Source: Variovorax paradoxus (GTDB lineage Bacteria > Pseudomonadota > Gammaproteobacteria > Burkholderiales > Burkholderiaceae_C). Taken from it: a stretch of DNA of 64,000 nt. A program made the position numbers and the translations under genes. Under the pieces are notes generated by a model, which was not told the origin of the DNA, ran no database searches, and saw only the letters and a program-made list of their open reading frames with translations. Below are positions 34,801-54,012 of the stretch, in pieces; within the stretch, counting starts at the first letter, position 1; every line of letters starts with the position of its first letter. The stretch is taken from NCBI RefSeq assembly GCF_030811855.1, contig NZ_JAUSRN010000009.1:185523-249522 (forward strand), read 5' to 3'.

Positions 34801-34886
34801 GGAGAGGTGGCCGAGTGGTTAATGGCAGCAGACTGTAAATCTGCCCTCTTACGAGTACGCTGGTTCGAATCCAGCCCTCTCCACCA
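34801..34886 (+). tRNA. tRNA-Tyr (GTA)
   Basis: GGAGAGG/CCTCTCC acceptor stem, anticodon GTA in GACTGTAAATC, long variable arm typical of tRNA-Tyr, T-arm GGTTCGAATCC, encoded CCA at the end. Confidence 0.97.
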
Positions 34887-34951
34887 GCGATGAATTTGGT
34901 TTCTAAGAGCGATTGGATCTAGCGCTTTGGGTGCCTTTGAGTGCCCCCGAT

Positions 34952-35025
34952 GCGGGAGTAGTTCAATGGTAGAACCCCAGCCTTCCAAGCTGATGACGCG
35001 GGTTCGATTCCCGTCTCCCGCTCCA
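34952..35025 (+). tRNA. tRNA-Gly (TCC)
   Basis: GCGGGAG/CTCCCGC acceptor stem, D-loop AATGGTAGAAC, anticodon TCC in CTTCCAA, T-arm GGGTTCGATTCCC, encoded CCA. Confidence 0.97.
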
Positions 35026-35065
35026 GAGACCCGGTTCGACGCCGGAAGCGATTGGTTAGACAAAA

Positions 35066-35140
<75 letters not shown>

Positions 35141-35148
35141 GTTTCTGG

Positions 35149-35174
35149 GGGTTGCAACAGCCGGTTTGCAACCC
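35149..35174 (+). other. Perfect hairpin between tRNA-Thr and tuf
   Basis: GGGTTGCAA (35149-35157) and TTGCAACCC (35166-35174) form a nine-base perfect stem with an eight-base loop. A T-run (TTTTTT) comes only about 20 bases later, so it is not a clean terminator. It may guide tRNA 3' processing or partial attenuation before tuf. Confidence 0.5.
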
Positions 35175-35213
35175 ATCTGCATACGTTGAAATCGTTTTTT
35201 TCGGAGTCGAAAA

Positions 35214-36407
<1,194 letters not shown>

Positions 36408-36428
36408 GCCGAGCGTAAAGAGTACCGG

Positions 36429-36504
36429 AGGGGTATAGCTCAATTGGCAGAGCGTCGGTCTCCAAAACCGAAGGTTGTAGGTTCGATTCCTACTGCCCCT
36501 GCCA
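36429..36504 (+). tRNA. tRNA-Trp (CCA)
   Basis: AGGGGTA/TGCCCCT acceptor with one G-T wobble, anticodon CCA in CTCCAAAA, T-arm TAGGTTCGATTCCTA, encoded CCA. Placed between tuf and secE. Confidence 0.97.
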
Positions 36505-36529
36505 CCTAGGTGGCACCTCCGAAAAAGCC

Positions 36530-36547
36530 CCGCCGGTGACCCGGCGG
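36530..36547. terminator. Hairpin between tRNA-Trp and secE
   Basis: CCGCCGG (36530-36536), TGAC loop, CCGGCGG (36541-36547). On the plus strand it is followed by A-runs, and the T-run lies on the minus strand, so plus-strand termination is doubtful; it may separate tRNA from mRNA processing. A second weaker stem AAGCCCA/TGGGCTT follows near 36558-36583. Confidence 0.4.
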
Positions 36548-36641
36548 AAGGCAAAAAAAGCCCATCGCAACCCGGTGGGCTTCGGCGTCTCAGAAGACGC
36601 ATTGAATTGAAGGCCGGAAGGCCACAGGAAATCAGCCGAAC

Positions 36642-37025
36642 ATGGCCACTTCTCAAATCGAAACCGTGAGCACGGGTGCCGACAAAGCCAAATTGGCCGC
36701 GGCGGTGGTGCTGGCAGTGGGCGCCATCGTGGCGTTCTATCTGCTGTCGCGCCAAGGTTCACTGGTGCAATGGGCTGCGCTGCTGGTCGGCCTGGCCGCG
36801 GCCGTGGGCGCCTTCGGCAGTTCGGAGAATGGCCGTCAGTTGTGGGCCTTTGGCCGCGACTCATGGCGCGAGGTCAAGAAGGTCGTTTGGCCGACCCGCA
36901 AGGAAGCGATGCAGATGACGGCCTACGTGTTTGCCTTCGTGGCCATCATGTCCGTCTTCCTCTGGCTCACCGACAAGACGCTCGAATGGGTGTTTTTCGA
37001 CCTCATTTTGGGCTGGAGAAAATAA
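36642..37025 (+). CDS. secE: Preprotein translocase subunit SecE
   Basis: 127 residues, three membrane segments (two near the N-terminus, one at about 100-118) and the conserved cytoplasmic amphipathic helix with SWREVKKVVWPTRKEAMQMT. SecE stabilises SecY in the inner-membrane translocon. It follows tRNA-Trp and its stop TAA abuts the nusG ATG. Confidence 0.96.
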   Translation: MATSQIETVSTGADKAKLAAAVVLAVGAIVAFYLLSRQGSLVQWAALLVGLAAAVGAFGSSENGRQLWAFGRDSWREVKKVVWPTRKEAMQMTAYVFAFVAIMSVFLWLTDKTLEWVFFDLILGWRK

Positions 37026-37637
37026 ATGACCGACGACGCTGTTGAAACCACGCCTGCAGGCCCGGAAGAAGAAAACACTTCCGTGCTGGCTCCCGCCGCC
37101 AATCCTGATCTGCGTTGGTACGTGGTGCATGCCTATTCGGGCATGGAGAAGGCCGTCGAGCGGAACATCACCGAGCGCATCAACCGCGCCGGCATGCAGG
37201 ACAAGTTCGGCCGCATCCTGGTTCCGACCGAAGAAGTGGTCGAAATCAAGAACGGCCAGAAGCGCACCACCGAGCGCCGCTTCTTCCCGGGCTACGTGCT
37301 GGTCGAAATGATCATGGACGACGAGAGCTGGCACCTGGTGAAGCACACCAACAAGGTGACGGGTTTCGTGGGTGGCGCCAAGAACCGTCCGGCCCCGATC
37401 TCGCAAAAAGAGGTCGAGGACATCGTCAACCAGATGCAGCAGGGCACCGAGAAGCCGCGCCACAAGGTCGAGTTCACCGTCGGCGAATTCGTGCGTGTCA
37501 AGGAAGGCCCGTTCACCGACTTCAACGGCACGGTCGAAGAAGTCAACTACGAGAAGAGCAAGGTCAGCGTGTCGGTCATGATTTTCGGCCGCGCGACGCC
37601 TGTGGAGCTCGAATTCAGCCAGGTCGAAAAGACCTGA
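37026..37637 (+). CDS. nusG: Transcription elongation/termination factor NusG
   Basis: 203 residues: an acidic N-terminal extension (about 1-27), the NGN domain ([30 protein letters not shown]) and a C-terminal KOW domain ([31 protein letters not shown]). Couples RNA polymerase to Rho or to the ribosome. It starts the base after secE ends. Confidence 0.97.
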   Translation: MTDDAVETTPAGPEEENTSVLAPAANPDLRWYVVHAYSGMEKAVERNITERINRAGMQDKFGRILVPTEEVVEIKNGQKRTTERRFFPGYVLVEMIMDDESWHLVKHTNKVTGFVGGAKNRPAPISQKEVEDIVNQMQQGTEKPRHKVEFTVGEFVRVKEGPFTDFNGTVEEVNYEKSKVSVSVMIFGRATPVELEFSQVEKT

Positions 37638-37776
37638 GTTCCTTCCGGTCTTCGGGCCGGAGCCATATTTCCGGCTGCGCGTTGTCCGACTCGGCGCGCG
37701 GCCTTGATCGAAGAGTCGTTAAACCCCGGGGAGCTGCGGCGAGAGCCAAGGCGATATCACCCGCAAGGAGCAAAGC

Positions 37777-38208
37777 ATGGCGAAAAAAATCGTCGGCTTC
37801 ATCAAGCTGCAAGTGCCAGCTGGTAAGGCCAACCCGTCACCACCCATCGGTCCCGCACTGGGCCAGCGTGGTTTGAACATCATGGAGTTCTGCAAGGCGT
37901 TCAACGCGCAGACCCAGAGCGTCGAGCCTGGTCTGCCGCTGCCGGTGGTCATCACCGCGTTCGCTGACAAGAGCTTCACCTTCATCATCAAGACGCCGCC
38001 GGCGATCACCTTGATCAAGAAGGCCATCAAGCTGGACAAGGGCTCGGCCCGTCCGCACACCGACAAGGTCGGCAAGATCACGCGCGCACAGCTCGAGGAA
38101 ATTGCCAAGGCCAAGATGAAGGACCTGACTGCAGCCGATCTGGACGCAGCAGTTCGCACCATCGCCGGCTCTGCCCGTTCGATGGGCGTGAATGTGGAGG
38201 GCGTGTAA
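37777..38208 (+). CDS. rplK: 50S ribosomal protein L11
   Basis: 143 residues. Starts [29 protein letters not shown] and has the C-terminal rRNA-binding domain ([33 protein letters not shown]). AAGGAG precedes ATG. The next gene, rplA, begins immediately after the stop. Confidence 0.98.
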   Translation: MAKKIVGFIKLQVPAGKANPSPPIGPALGQRGLNIMEFCKAFNAQTQSVEPGLPLPVVITAFADKSFTFIIKTPPAITLIKKAIKLDKGSARPHTDKVGKITRAQLEEIAKAKMKDLTAADLDAAVRTIAGSARSMGVNVEGV

Positions 38209-38907
38209 ATGGCCAAGATCACCAAGAAGCAAAAAGCGCTCGCAGGCAAGGTCGACAGCAACAAGCTGTACCCCCTCGTTGACGCCATCGGCATCGTGAA
38301 GGACGCCGCCACCGCCAAGTTCGACGAATCGATCGACGTGGCCGTGCAACTCGGCATCGACGCGAAGAAGTCGGACCAGGTCGTGCGTGGCGCCGTCGTG
38401 CTGCCCAACGGCACCGGCAAGACCAAGCGCGTGGCTGTGTTCGCCCAGGGCGCCAAGGCTGAAGAAGCCAAGGCCGCCGGCGCCGACATCGTCGGCATGG
38501 ACGACCTGGCTGCCATGGTCAAGGCTGGCGACATGCCTTTCGACGTCGTGATTGCTGCCCCCGACGCCATGCGCGTGGTCGGTACGCTCGGCCAGATTCT
38601 CGGCCCGCGCGGCCTGATGCCCAACCCCAAGGTTGGCACGGTGACCCCGGACGTCGCCACGGCCGTGAAGAACGCCAAGGCTGGCCAGGTCCAGTTCCGC
38701 GTCGACAAGGCCGGCATCGTGCACGGCACGATCGGCCGCCGTTCGTTCGACACCGACAAGCTGCAGGGCAACCTCGCTGCGCTGATCGACGCTCTGGTCA
38801 AGGCCAAGCCGGCGACCAGCAAGGGCGTGTACCTGCGCAAGGTGGCTGTGTCGTCGACCATGGGTCTGGGTGTCCGCGTGGACACGCAAACCATCTCGGC
38901 GAGCTAA
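38209..38907 (+). CDS. rplA: 50S ribosomal protein L1
   Basis: 232 residues, with [30 protein letters not shown], the domain II segment and [12 protein letters not shown] typical of L1. L1 usually represses rplKA translation by binding its own mRNA leader; no such site was traced here. Followed by the long rplJ leader. Confidence 0.98.
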   Translation: MAKITKKQKALAGKVDSNKLYPLVDAIGIVKDAATAKFDESIDVAVQLGIDAKKSDQVVRGAVVLPNGTGKTKRVAVFAQGAKAEEAKAAGADIVGMDDLAAMVKAGDMPFDVVIAAPDAMRVVGTLGQILGPRGLMPNPKVGTVTPDVATAVKNAKAGQVQFRVDKAGIVHGTIGRRSFDTDKLQGNLAALIDALVKAKPATSKGVYLRKVAVSSTMGLGVRVDTQTISAS

Positions 38908-39151
38908 AGAGATTTGTCCTGCCCGAAAGGGCGGGACGGATGTGGTGGGTCGCGGCAGCTTCGGTTGCCGCGAGCCATCCAAGACCGCTGGTGTGCAGGG
39001 CGCTGCACTTAATCGCCGGATCGATCCTTCCGGTATCCAGCGCAGATGGCGACCCCACTGCAAGGAATTTGATTTTTGTTCCTAACAGTTGGTCGCTGCA
39101 TGAAGCGCGATCCGAGGCCCCGGCCGAAGGTCGCATTAAAAGGAGTAGACC
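38908..39151 (+). promoter_or_regulatory. Structured rplJL leader (L10 leader candidate)
   Basis: 244 bases with two strong hairpins. GTCCTGCCC/GGGCGGGAC has a GAAA tetraloop (38916-38937), and TCGCGGCAGC/GTTGCCGCGA has a TTCG tetraloop (38950-38973). AAAAGGAG follows near the rplJ start. In many bacteria L10(L12)4 binds such a leader to control rplJL; the position fits. The specific kink-turn was not verified. Confidence 0.55.
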
Positions 39152-39685
39152 TTGAGTCTGAATCGCAGTGAGAAAGAAGCGGTCATCAGTGATGTGACCA
39201 GCCTCGCCGCTAAAGCTCAAACGCTCGTGATGGCGGAATACCGTGGCATCACGGTGGCCGACATGACCAAACTGCGCAGCGAAGCTCGCAGCAAGGGTGT
39301 GACCCTCAGCGTGTTGAAGAACACGCTGGCACGCCGTGCTGTTGCTGGTAGCGCATTTGAGATTGTTGGCGACCAGATGACCGGTCCGCTGATCTATGGC
39401 TTTTCCGAAGACGCAGTGGCCGCCGCCAAGGTGGTGGCCGATTTCGCGAAGACCAACGACAAGTTGGTGATTCGCGGTGGCGCATTCGGCGGCAAGGCCC
39501 TGGACGTGAACGGCGTGAAGCAACTGGCCAACATCCCTTCCAAGGAAGTGCTGCTGGCGCAATTGCTGGGCTTGATGCAATCCCCGATCTCTCGTACCGC
39601 CCGCGTGCTCGCGGCGCTGGCCGAGAAGCGCGGTGGTGGCGAAGCTGCACCCGCCGATGCACCGGCAGAAGCGCAGGCTGCTTAA
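39152..39685 (+). CDS. rplJ: 50S ribosomal protein L10
   Basis: 177 residues from TTG, with AAAAGGAG seven bases upstream. N-terminal rRNA-binding part: [40 protein letters not shown]-terminal helix carrying the L12 dimers. Translated with rplL. The TTG start is common in this gene. Confidence 0.97.
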   Translation: MSLNRSEKEAVISDVTSLAAKAQTLVMAEYRGITVADMTKLRSEARSKGVTLSVLKNTLARRAVAGSAFEIVGDQMTGPLIYGFSEDAVAAAKVVADFAKTNDKLVIRGGAFGGKALDVNGVKQLANIPSKEVLLAQLLGLMQSPISRTARVLAALAEKRGGGEAAPADAPAEAQAA

Positions 39686-39728
39686 GCCTTGCGTTTGAAA
39701 TATTCAACCCAATTGTTAGGAAACAAAA

Positions 39729-40103
<375 letters not shown>

Positions 40104-40118
40104 TTCAGACCCCCTAGA

Positions 40119-40197
40119 GGGCTGGAGGTGCCTGTAAAGGCCCTCCAGCCTTTGCCGCTTTCAGAGCGCACCCAAAAGCCGGCTTGGCGCCGGCTTT
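40119..40197 (+). terminator. Two hairpins in the rplL-rpoB interval (partial terminator)
   Basis: GGCTGGAGG/CCTCCAGCC (40120-40150) is followed by TTT. A second stem, AAAGCCGGC/GCCGGCTTT (40175-40197), has a five-base loop and is followed by CCC. These are weak intrinsic terminators of the kind that lower rpoBC expression relative to rplJL. About 200 bases remain before rpoB. Confidence 0.6.
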
Positions 40198-40397
40198 CCC
40201 GGAGACCTTCAGGTCGACGGAAAAGCAAAAGCCAAGACGTTTTTGAGTGTCTTCTGACCCCGACTGCAGAAGACCCCTTGGTTCGGGCGATGTGCAACGC
40301 ATCGCTGTCCGCCAACGGCTGGTAGTGGCCAGCCGCCAAGCAGTGGTGCCTCGGCACTGCTGACAAGTCGCTGAAGATCTCAAGCTCCGGAGCTCTC

Positions 40398-44522
<4,125 letters not shown>

Positions 44523-44542
44523 TCAGAAGAGGAAAGAGTCAC

Positions 44543-48772
<4,230 letters not shown>

Positions 48773-48805
48773 CTGGTTAGCATCACCGGCCATGACCGGC
48801 ATCCG

Positions 48806-48845
48806 ACGCCCCCCGACCGAATCCGGTTGGGGGGCGTTTTTCTTT
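48806..48845 (+). terminator. Strong intrinsic terminator after rpoC
   Basis: ACGCCCCCC (48806-48814) pairs with GGGGGGCGT (48829-48837), the inner ACCG/CGGT extends the stem, and TTTTTCTTT follows. It ends the nusG-rpoC transcription unit. Confidence 0.93.
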
Positions 48846-48876
48846 GAGTCGTTTTTTCCATGAAGTGTTTTTGCCG

Positions 48877-49500
48877 ATGAGCGCATTGCCCGATTCGCTT
48901 GCCAGCTGGATCGTTGTCGCGGTGCTGTTGTTCTGGTTCGTGGGGGCCTACAACAGGCTGGTGCGCCTGCGCGCCGCCGTACTCCAGGCCTACGCCACGC
49001 TCGATGCCGCGCTCCGAAAGCAGCTGGACTTCGTCCTGGCCAGCATCGCGGCCGCCGAGCCCGAAAAAGATGCGCCGTCGCCCGGCCATTCTTCGGCGGT
49101 GGCGCCGCTGCAGGCTGCCGCCACCCAACTGGCCACGCTGCTGGGCGCGACCCGGTTGCATCCGCTCGACCCGGGCGGCATGGCTGCGCTGGCCACGGCG
49201 CTGCAGGTGCTGATTTCGGCATGGCAGCGCCAGCACCCGGATGCTGTGACGGTCTTCGACGCTGACGGCACGCTCTCGCGCCCGGCGCCGCTGCTATCGA
49301 GCGGCGCCGGGCCCGAAGCCGGATCCGGATGGTCCAGCGCGGCTGAGCCCATGGCCTGGCCCGAACCTTCGGCCGCAGCGGAAATTGCCCGCAGCCAATT
49401 CAACCTGGCGGTGGAGCAGTACAACGCCGCCATCGTCCAGTTTCCGGCATTGCTGGTGGCATGGATGGTGCGTTTGCGTCCGGCCGCGCCCTTGCTCTGA
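48877..49500 (+). CDS. Divergent LemA-like membrane protein
   Basis: 207 residues. One N-terminal membrane segment (about 10-25), then YNRLVRLRAAVLQAYATLDAALRKQ, which resembles the LemA repeat (YNxLVxLR...A...ID.QLKRR). A terminal FNLAVEQYNAAIVQFPALLVAWMV matches the LemA QYN...FP segment. The middle is Ala/Pro/Ser-rich and family-unlike. Function of LemA proteins is unclear. ATG at 48877 has no strong ribosome site. It sits between rpoC and rsmB. Confidence 0.6.
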   Translation: MSALPDSLASWIVVAVLLFWFVGAYNRLVRLRAAVLQAYATLDAALRKQLDFVLASIAAAEPEKDAPSPGHSSAVAPLQAAATQLATLLGATRLHPLDPGGMAALATALQVLISAWQRQHPDAVTVFDADGTLSRPAPLLSSGAGPEAGSGWSSAAEPMAWPEPSAAAEIARSQFNLAVEQYNAAIVQFPALLVAWMVRLRPAAPLL

Positions 49501-49589
49501 AGTTTTTTTCGAATCGCCGGCAAACGCCTTCTTCTTTCTTGATCTCCGCGGCTTTGTGCGTATTGCCGGCCCGTTACCATCGCCTCAAC

Positions 49590-50966
49590 TTGCCAGAACT
49601 ATCTTCCGATCATCCAGGCGGCAGCAACGCACCGCTGCTGCAACCCCCGCTCTGGCGCCAACTGCAGCTGACTGCCGCGGCGCTGGCGTCGATTCGCGCC
49701 GGCAGCTCGGGCACCGCCGCGTTCGAAGCGGTGGAGCCGGCCATGCGCCCGGGCGTGCAAGCGCTCGGCTTCCAGGTGCTGCGCTGGCTCGGCCGGGCCG
49801 AGGCTTTGCGCCGCCATCTTGCCAAGCGCACGCCGCCGCCGCTGCCCGATGCCTTGCTGTGCACCGCATTGGCGCTGGCCTGGGATGCGCAGCACGCCCC
49901 GTACGAGCCTTTCACGCTGGTCGACCAGACGGTCGAGGCTGCAAAGCGCAATCCGGCCACGCGGGCGCAAGCCAGTTTCATCAATGCCTGTTTGCGCCGC
50001 TTCCTGCGCGAGCGCGATGAGCTCGTGGCCGCCACCGACCATGAGCCGGTGGCGCAGTGGAACCATCCGCGCTGGTGGATCGAGCGGCTCAAACGCGACC
50101 ATCCGCGCGATTGGCAGCGTGTGCTCACGGCCGACAACGCCCACGCCCCGATGACCCTGCGTGTCAATTTGCGGAAGACCACGGTTGCTTCCTACCAATT
50201 GGCGCTGGAAGCCGTGGGTTTGGCAGCGGTACGCGTGGGATCCGCCGGCCTGCAGCTGGCGCGCGCCCGGCCGGTTCAGCAGCTGCCGGGCTTCGCGGAC
50301 GGCGAATGCTCGGTTCAGGACGCAGCCGCGCAGATGGCGGCGCCGCTGCTGCTCGAAGGGATGCTTCCCGCGGCAGGCGCCGCGCCGCTGCGCGTGCTCG
50401 ATGCCTGCGCCGCCCCGGGCGGCAAGACGGCGCACCTGCTGGAGTTTGCCGGTCCGGAGGCCGTCGAGGTCACGGCCCTCGAAGTCGACCCGGTACGCAG
50501 CCGGCGCATCGACGAGACCCTGGGCCGCCTCAGTCTGGCCGCCAAGGTGGTGGTGGCTGACGCCGCCCGGCCGTCCGCATGGTGGGACGGCACGCCTTTC
50601 GACGCCATCCTGCTCGACGCGCCCTGCACGGCGTCGGGCATCGTCCGGCGGCACCCCGACGTGCGCTGGCTGCGGCGCGAGAGCGACACGTCGCAGCTCG
50701 CGGTCCAGCAGGCGGCCTTGCTGGCGGCGCTCTGGCCGCTGGTCAGGCCCGGCGGCCGGCTGCTTTATTGCACCTGTTCGGTGTTCCGCGAGGAGGGCTC
50801 GCAACAAATCGATGCGTTTCTTGCGCACAACACCGACGCCCGATTGAAGGCGTCGCCAGGCCATTTGCTTCCCCAAAGCGGGGCGAATGCCCGCGCCGTC
50901 CCGGACAATCCTTCAGGTGACCACGACGGCTTCTTCTACGCCCTGCTTGAAAAACGCCCGCGCTGA
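49590..50966 (+). CDS. rsmB: 16S rRNA m5C967 methyltransferase RsmB
   Basis: 458 residues from the likely TTG at 49590 (no clear ribosome site; longer in-frame options exist). N-terminal NusB-like RNA-binding domain (about 20-150), then the Rossmann methyltransferase: SAM-binding VLDACAAPGGKT, the catalytic DAPCTASGIVRRHPD and second Cys in YCTCS. Methylates C967 of 16S rRNA. Heads the rsmB-DUF4390-sensor-regulator operon typical of betaproteobacteria. The last 50 bases overlap the next gene. Confidence 0.93.
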   Translation: MPELSSDHPGGSNAPLLQPPLWRQLQLTAAALASIRAGSSGTAAFEAVEPAMRPGVQALGFQVLRWLGRAEALRRHLAKRTPPPLPDALLCTALALAWDAQHAPYEPFTLVDQTVEAAKRNPATRAQASFINACLRRFLRERDELVAATDHEPVAQWNHPRWWIERLKRDHPRDWQRVLTADNAHAPMTLRVNLRKTTVASYQLALEAVGLAAVRVGSAGLQLARARPVQQLPGFADGECSVQDAAAQMAAPLLLEGMLPAAGAAPLRVLDACAAPGGKTAHLLEFAGPEAVEVTALEVDPVRSRRIDETLGRLSLAAKVVVADAARPSAWWDGTPFDAILLDAPCTASGIVRRHPDVRWLRRESDTSQLAVQQAALLAALWPLVRPGGRLLYCTCSVFREEGSQQIDAFLAHNTDARLKASPGHLLPQSGANARAVPDNPSGDHDGFFYALLEKRPR

Positions 50967-51594
50967 GCGCAGCGGGCCGCGCGGCGCCACGGTGTTGGCG
51001 GCGCTGCTGCTGGCCTGCGTGCTGCTGCTGAGCTGGCTGCCCCTTCCCGCGGCCGCGCAGGGGCGCGCCGCCGCCTCGGTCACCCAGATGCGTCTGGAGC
51101 AGGCCGATGACGGCATCTATCTCACCGCGGCCGTGCAGTTCGAGTTGCCATCGCTGGTCGAGGAGGTGCTCGACAAGGGCATTGCCATCTACTTCGTGGC
51201 CGAGGCCGAGGTTTTTCACGAGCGCTGGTACTGGACCGACCGCAAGGTGGCGCAGGTCACGCGCCACATGCGGCTGGCCTACCAGCCGCTCACGCGCCGC
51301 TGGCGGCTCAACGTGTCGCCCGTGCCAATCACCGGCGCCGCGGGCTTCGGCGTCTCGCTGAACCAGAACTTCGACAGCCTTGCCGACGCCATGGACGCCG
51401 TCAAGCGCATCGGCCGGCTGCGGCTGGGCGATGCGGCCGAGATCGGCGACGAGCCCGCGCAACAGGTGGTGTTCCGCTTCCGGCTCGACACTTCGCAGCT
51501 GCCGCGCCCGTTCCAGATCGGCGTGGTCGGACAGGCCGACTGGAACATCGTCGTCGAACGCAGCGCCAAGCTGCCCCTGGAGAAACAGCGGTGA
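50917..51594 (+). CDS. Secreted DUF4390 protein
   Basis: 225 residues from GTG at 50917 (ATG at 50887 in the same frame is also possible); both overlap rsmB. A hydrophobic segment (about 30-46) ending in AAAQG is a signal peptide. The mature protein matches DUF4390: TQMRLEQADDGIYLTAAVQFELPSLVEEVLDKGIAIYFVAEAEV, then WYWTDRKVAQVTRHMRLAYQPLTRRWRL. Predicted periplasmic beta-rich protein; function unknown. Its stop overlaps the kinase start by four bases, suggesting coupling, and it may sense a signal for the kinase. Confidence 0.85.
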   Translation: MTTTASSTPCLKNARAERSGPRGATVLAALLLACVLLLSWLPLPAAAQGRAAASVTQMRLEQADDGIYLTAAVQFELPSLVEEVLDKGIAIYFVAEAEVFHERWYWTDRKVAQVTRHMRLAYQPLTRRWRLNVSPVPITGAAGFGVSLNQNFDSLADAMDAVKRIGRLRLGDAAEIGDEPAQQVVFRFRLDTSQLPRPFQIGVVGQADWNIVVERSAKLPLEKQR

Positions 51595-53921
51595 GCACCA
51601 AGCCGCGCAGCGGCGCAGCGGCCACTCCCGCCGCCCGCCGCGCACGCGCCATGCGCTGGGCCGTTGGCGTTGGCGCCGCGCTGGTCACGGCCATTGGCCT
51701 CGTGTTGATGTTCCTGCTGGCGCAAGCCACCAACAACCGCGCCCTGTACGAGCGCTATTACGTGCGTCTTTTCGGCATCAACGTGGTGGTGGCGGTGCTG
51801 CTGGTGCTGGTGATCGGCTGGGTCGCGTTCCGCCTGTTGCGGCGTTTGCGCCAGGGCAAGTTCGGCAGCCGGCTGCTCATCAAGCTGGCCGCCATCTTCG
51901 CGCTGGTGGGCGTGGTGCCGGGTGCGCTGGTCTACGTGGTGTCCTACCAGTTCGTCGCGCGGTCGATCGAAAGCTGGTTCGACGTCAAGGTCGAAGGCGC
52001 GCTCGACGCCGGCCTGAACCTGGGCCGCGCCACGCTCGATTCGCTCTCCGACGACCTGGCCGCCAAGACGCGCGCGGCCAGCGCGCAGCTGGTGCAGGTG
52101 CCCGACACGAGCGCCGGCCTGGTTCTGGAGCGCATCCGCGACCAGCTCCAGGCTTCCGACGTGGTGCTCTGGACCGGCACCGGCCAACTCGTGGCCAGCG
52201 CCGGCACTTCGCGCTTCCAACTCAACCCTGAGCGCCCGACCAGCCAGCAGCTGCGGCAGGTACGGGCCGACCGTGCCATCGCCCACATCGAAGGCCTGGA
52301 CGAGACGGCCCCCCCAGGCACCACTCTGCCTCCGGCCAGCGTGCGCGCGCTGGCCATGGTGCAGCGGCCGGGCTTCGACTTCGACACCGCACCGCGCTTC
52401 CTGCAAGTCACGCAGCCGCTGCCCCCCGCCGTGGTGGCCAATGCACTCGCCGTGCAGGAAGCCAACCGCGAATACCAGGAGCGGGCGCTGGCGCGCGAAG
52501 GCCTGCGGCGGATGTACATCGGCACCCTCACGCTGAGCCTGTTCCTGGCCGTGTTCGGCGCCGTTCTGCTGGCTGTGCTGTTCGGCAATCAGCTGGCGCG
52601 GCCGCTGCTCGTGCTGGCCGACGGCGTTCGCCAGGTGGCCGCCGGAGATTTGCGGCCGACCACCGTGCTGCAGGGGAAAGACGAGCTGGGCGGACTCACG
52701 CGTTCCTTTGCCGTCATGACACAGCAGCTGGCCGACGCCCGCGGCGCGGTCGAAAAAACCATGGGTCAGCTCGACGCCGCTCGCGCCAACCTGCAGACCA
52801 TTCTGGACAACCTGACCTCGGGCGTGATAGTGCTCGACGCCAAGGGCACCATACTCTCCACCAATCCCGGCGCCACCCGCGTGCTGCGCGCGCCGCTGGC
52901 AGCCTACGAAGGAATGCCGCTTGCCCAGGTGCCCGGGCTGGCCGACTTCGGCAACAGCGTGCAGCAGCAGTTCGATGAATTCCAGGTCGAGCGCCTGCAG
53001 CACGGCCTCGACCACTGGCAGCACGCTTTCGAGCTGCACGCCACCGGCATCGATCTGCCGCAACAGGACAGCGCCATCAATATCGTCGCGCGCGGTGCGG
53101 AGCTGCCCGGTGCGGCGCGGCTGCTGGTGTTCGACGACATCTCCGAGATCGTTTCGGCCCAGCGCGCACAGGCCTGGGGCGAAGTCGCACGCCGGCTGGC
53201 GCACGAAATCAAGAACCCGCTGACACCCATCCAGCTTTCGGCCGAGCGGCTCGAGATGAAGCTTTCCGGCAAGGTCGCTCCGCCCGAGCAGGCCGTGCTG
53301 GTGAAGTCGGTCAAGACCATCGTCGACCAGGTCGACGCAATGAAGCGCCTGGTCAACGAGTTCCGCGACTACGCCCGCCTGCCAGCGGCGGATCTCAAGC
53401 CCGTCGACCTCAATGCGCTGCTGGTCGACGTGCTCCAGCTCTATGGCGCCGACAACGCCCCCATTGCGCTGCGCTCCGAGCTTGACGAGCGCTGCCCGCC
53501 CATCCGCGGCGACGCGCAGCAGATCCGCCAGGTCATCCACAACCTGTTGCAAAACGCGCAGGACGCCGCCGAGGCCGCCGCCAGCAGCACCGGCCGGGCC
53601 GGCGAAGTCGTCGTTCGCACCCGCCTGGGCGATTCTGGCCAGCGCGTGCGCCTCACGGTTCAAGACAGCGGCCCAGGCTTTGCCGAAAACATCCTCAAGC
53701 GCGCCTTCGAGCCCTACGTCACCACGAAGACCAAAGGCACCGGCCTGGGGCTGGCCGTGGTCAAGAAGATCGCCGACGAACACGGCGCGCGCATCGAGCT
53801 TTCCAACCGTGTTGTCGATGGGGCTGTAGCAGGGGCGCAAGTCTCGCTATCATTCGCGCTGGCAGGCGCGTCGCAGGCAGCGGCCGCTCACACCGAAGAT
53901 TCGAAGTCTTCCGCCGCCTGA
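51591..53921 (+). CDS. NtrY-type sensor histidine kinase
   Basis: 776 residues. Two to three N-terminal membrane segments (about 15-90), an extracytoplasmic stretch, another segment near 305-330, HAMP, PAS-like region (about 395-510), then HisKA with phospho-His538 in RLAHEIKNPLTP and HATPase_c (DSGPGFAENILKRAFEPYVTTKTKGTGLGLAV). GTG start overlaps the DUF4390 stop. The cognate regulator follows 91 bases later. The architecture is NtrY-like, but the signal is unknown. Confidence 0.92.
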   Translation: MSTKPRSGAAATPAARRARAMRWAVGVGAALVTAIGLVLMFLLAQATNNRALYERYYVRLFGINVVVAVLLVLVIGWVAFRLLRRLRQGKFGSRLLIKLAAIFALVGVVPGALVYVVSYQFVARSIESWFDVKVEGALDAGLNLGRATLDSLSDDLAAKTRAASAQLVQVPDTSAGLVLERIRDQLQASDVVLWTGTGQLVASAGTSRFQLNPERPTSQQLRQVRADRAIAHIEGLDETAPPGTTLPPASVRALAMVQRPGFDFDTAPRFLQVTQPLPPAVVANALAVQEANREYQERALAREGLRRMYIGTLTLSLFLAVFGAVLLAVLFGNQLARPLLVLADGVRQVAAGDLRPTTVLQGKDELGGLTRSFAVMTQQLADARGAVEKTMGQLDAARANLQTILDNLTSGVIVLDAKGTILSTNPGATRVLRAPLAAYEGMPLAQVPGLADFGNSVQQQFDEFQVERLQHGLDHWQHAFELHATGIDLPQQDSAINIVARGAELPGAARLLVFDDISEIVSAQRAQAWGEVARRLAHEIKNPLTPIQLSAERLEMKLSGKVAPPEQAVLVKSVKTIVDQVDAMKRLVNEFRDYARLPAADLKPVDLNALLVDVLQLYGADNAPIALRSELDERCPPIRGDAQQIRQVIHNLLQNAQDAAEAAASSTGRAGEVVVRTRLGDSGQRVRLTVQDSGPGFAENILKRAFEPYVTTKTKGTGLGLAVVKKIADEHGARIELSNRVVDGAVAGAQVSLSFALAGASQAAAAHTEDSKSSAA

Positions 53922-54012
53922 GCGCGAAAGAATCCATCGCGTCCAGGCGATGGAGAGGCTGGCGGACCCATACACATCATTCAAATACCAGCGCACAAGA
54001 CAAGCAGCACTC

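Noticed and set aside
36530..36583. Intrinsic terminator between tRNA-Trp and secE on the plus strand as a firm call
   Set aside because: The T-run is on the other strand, so it was listed only as a low-confidence hairpin.
51279..53840. Long minus-strand frame opposite the DUF4390 and kinase genes
   Set aside because: Mirror of real plus-strand genes with clear domains; the sequence has no recognisable motif.
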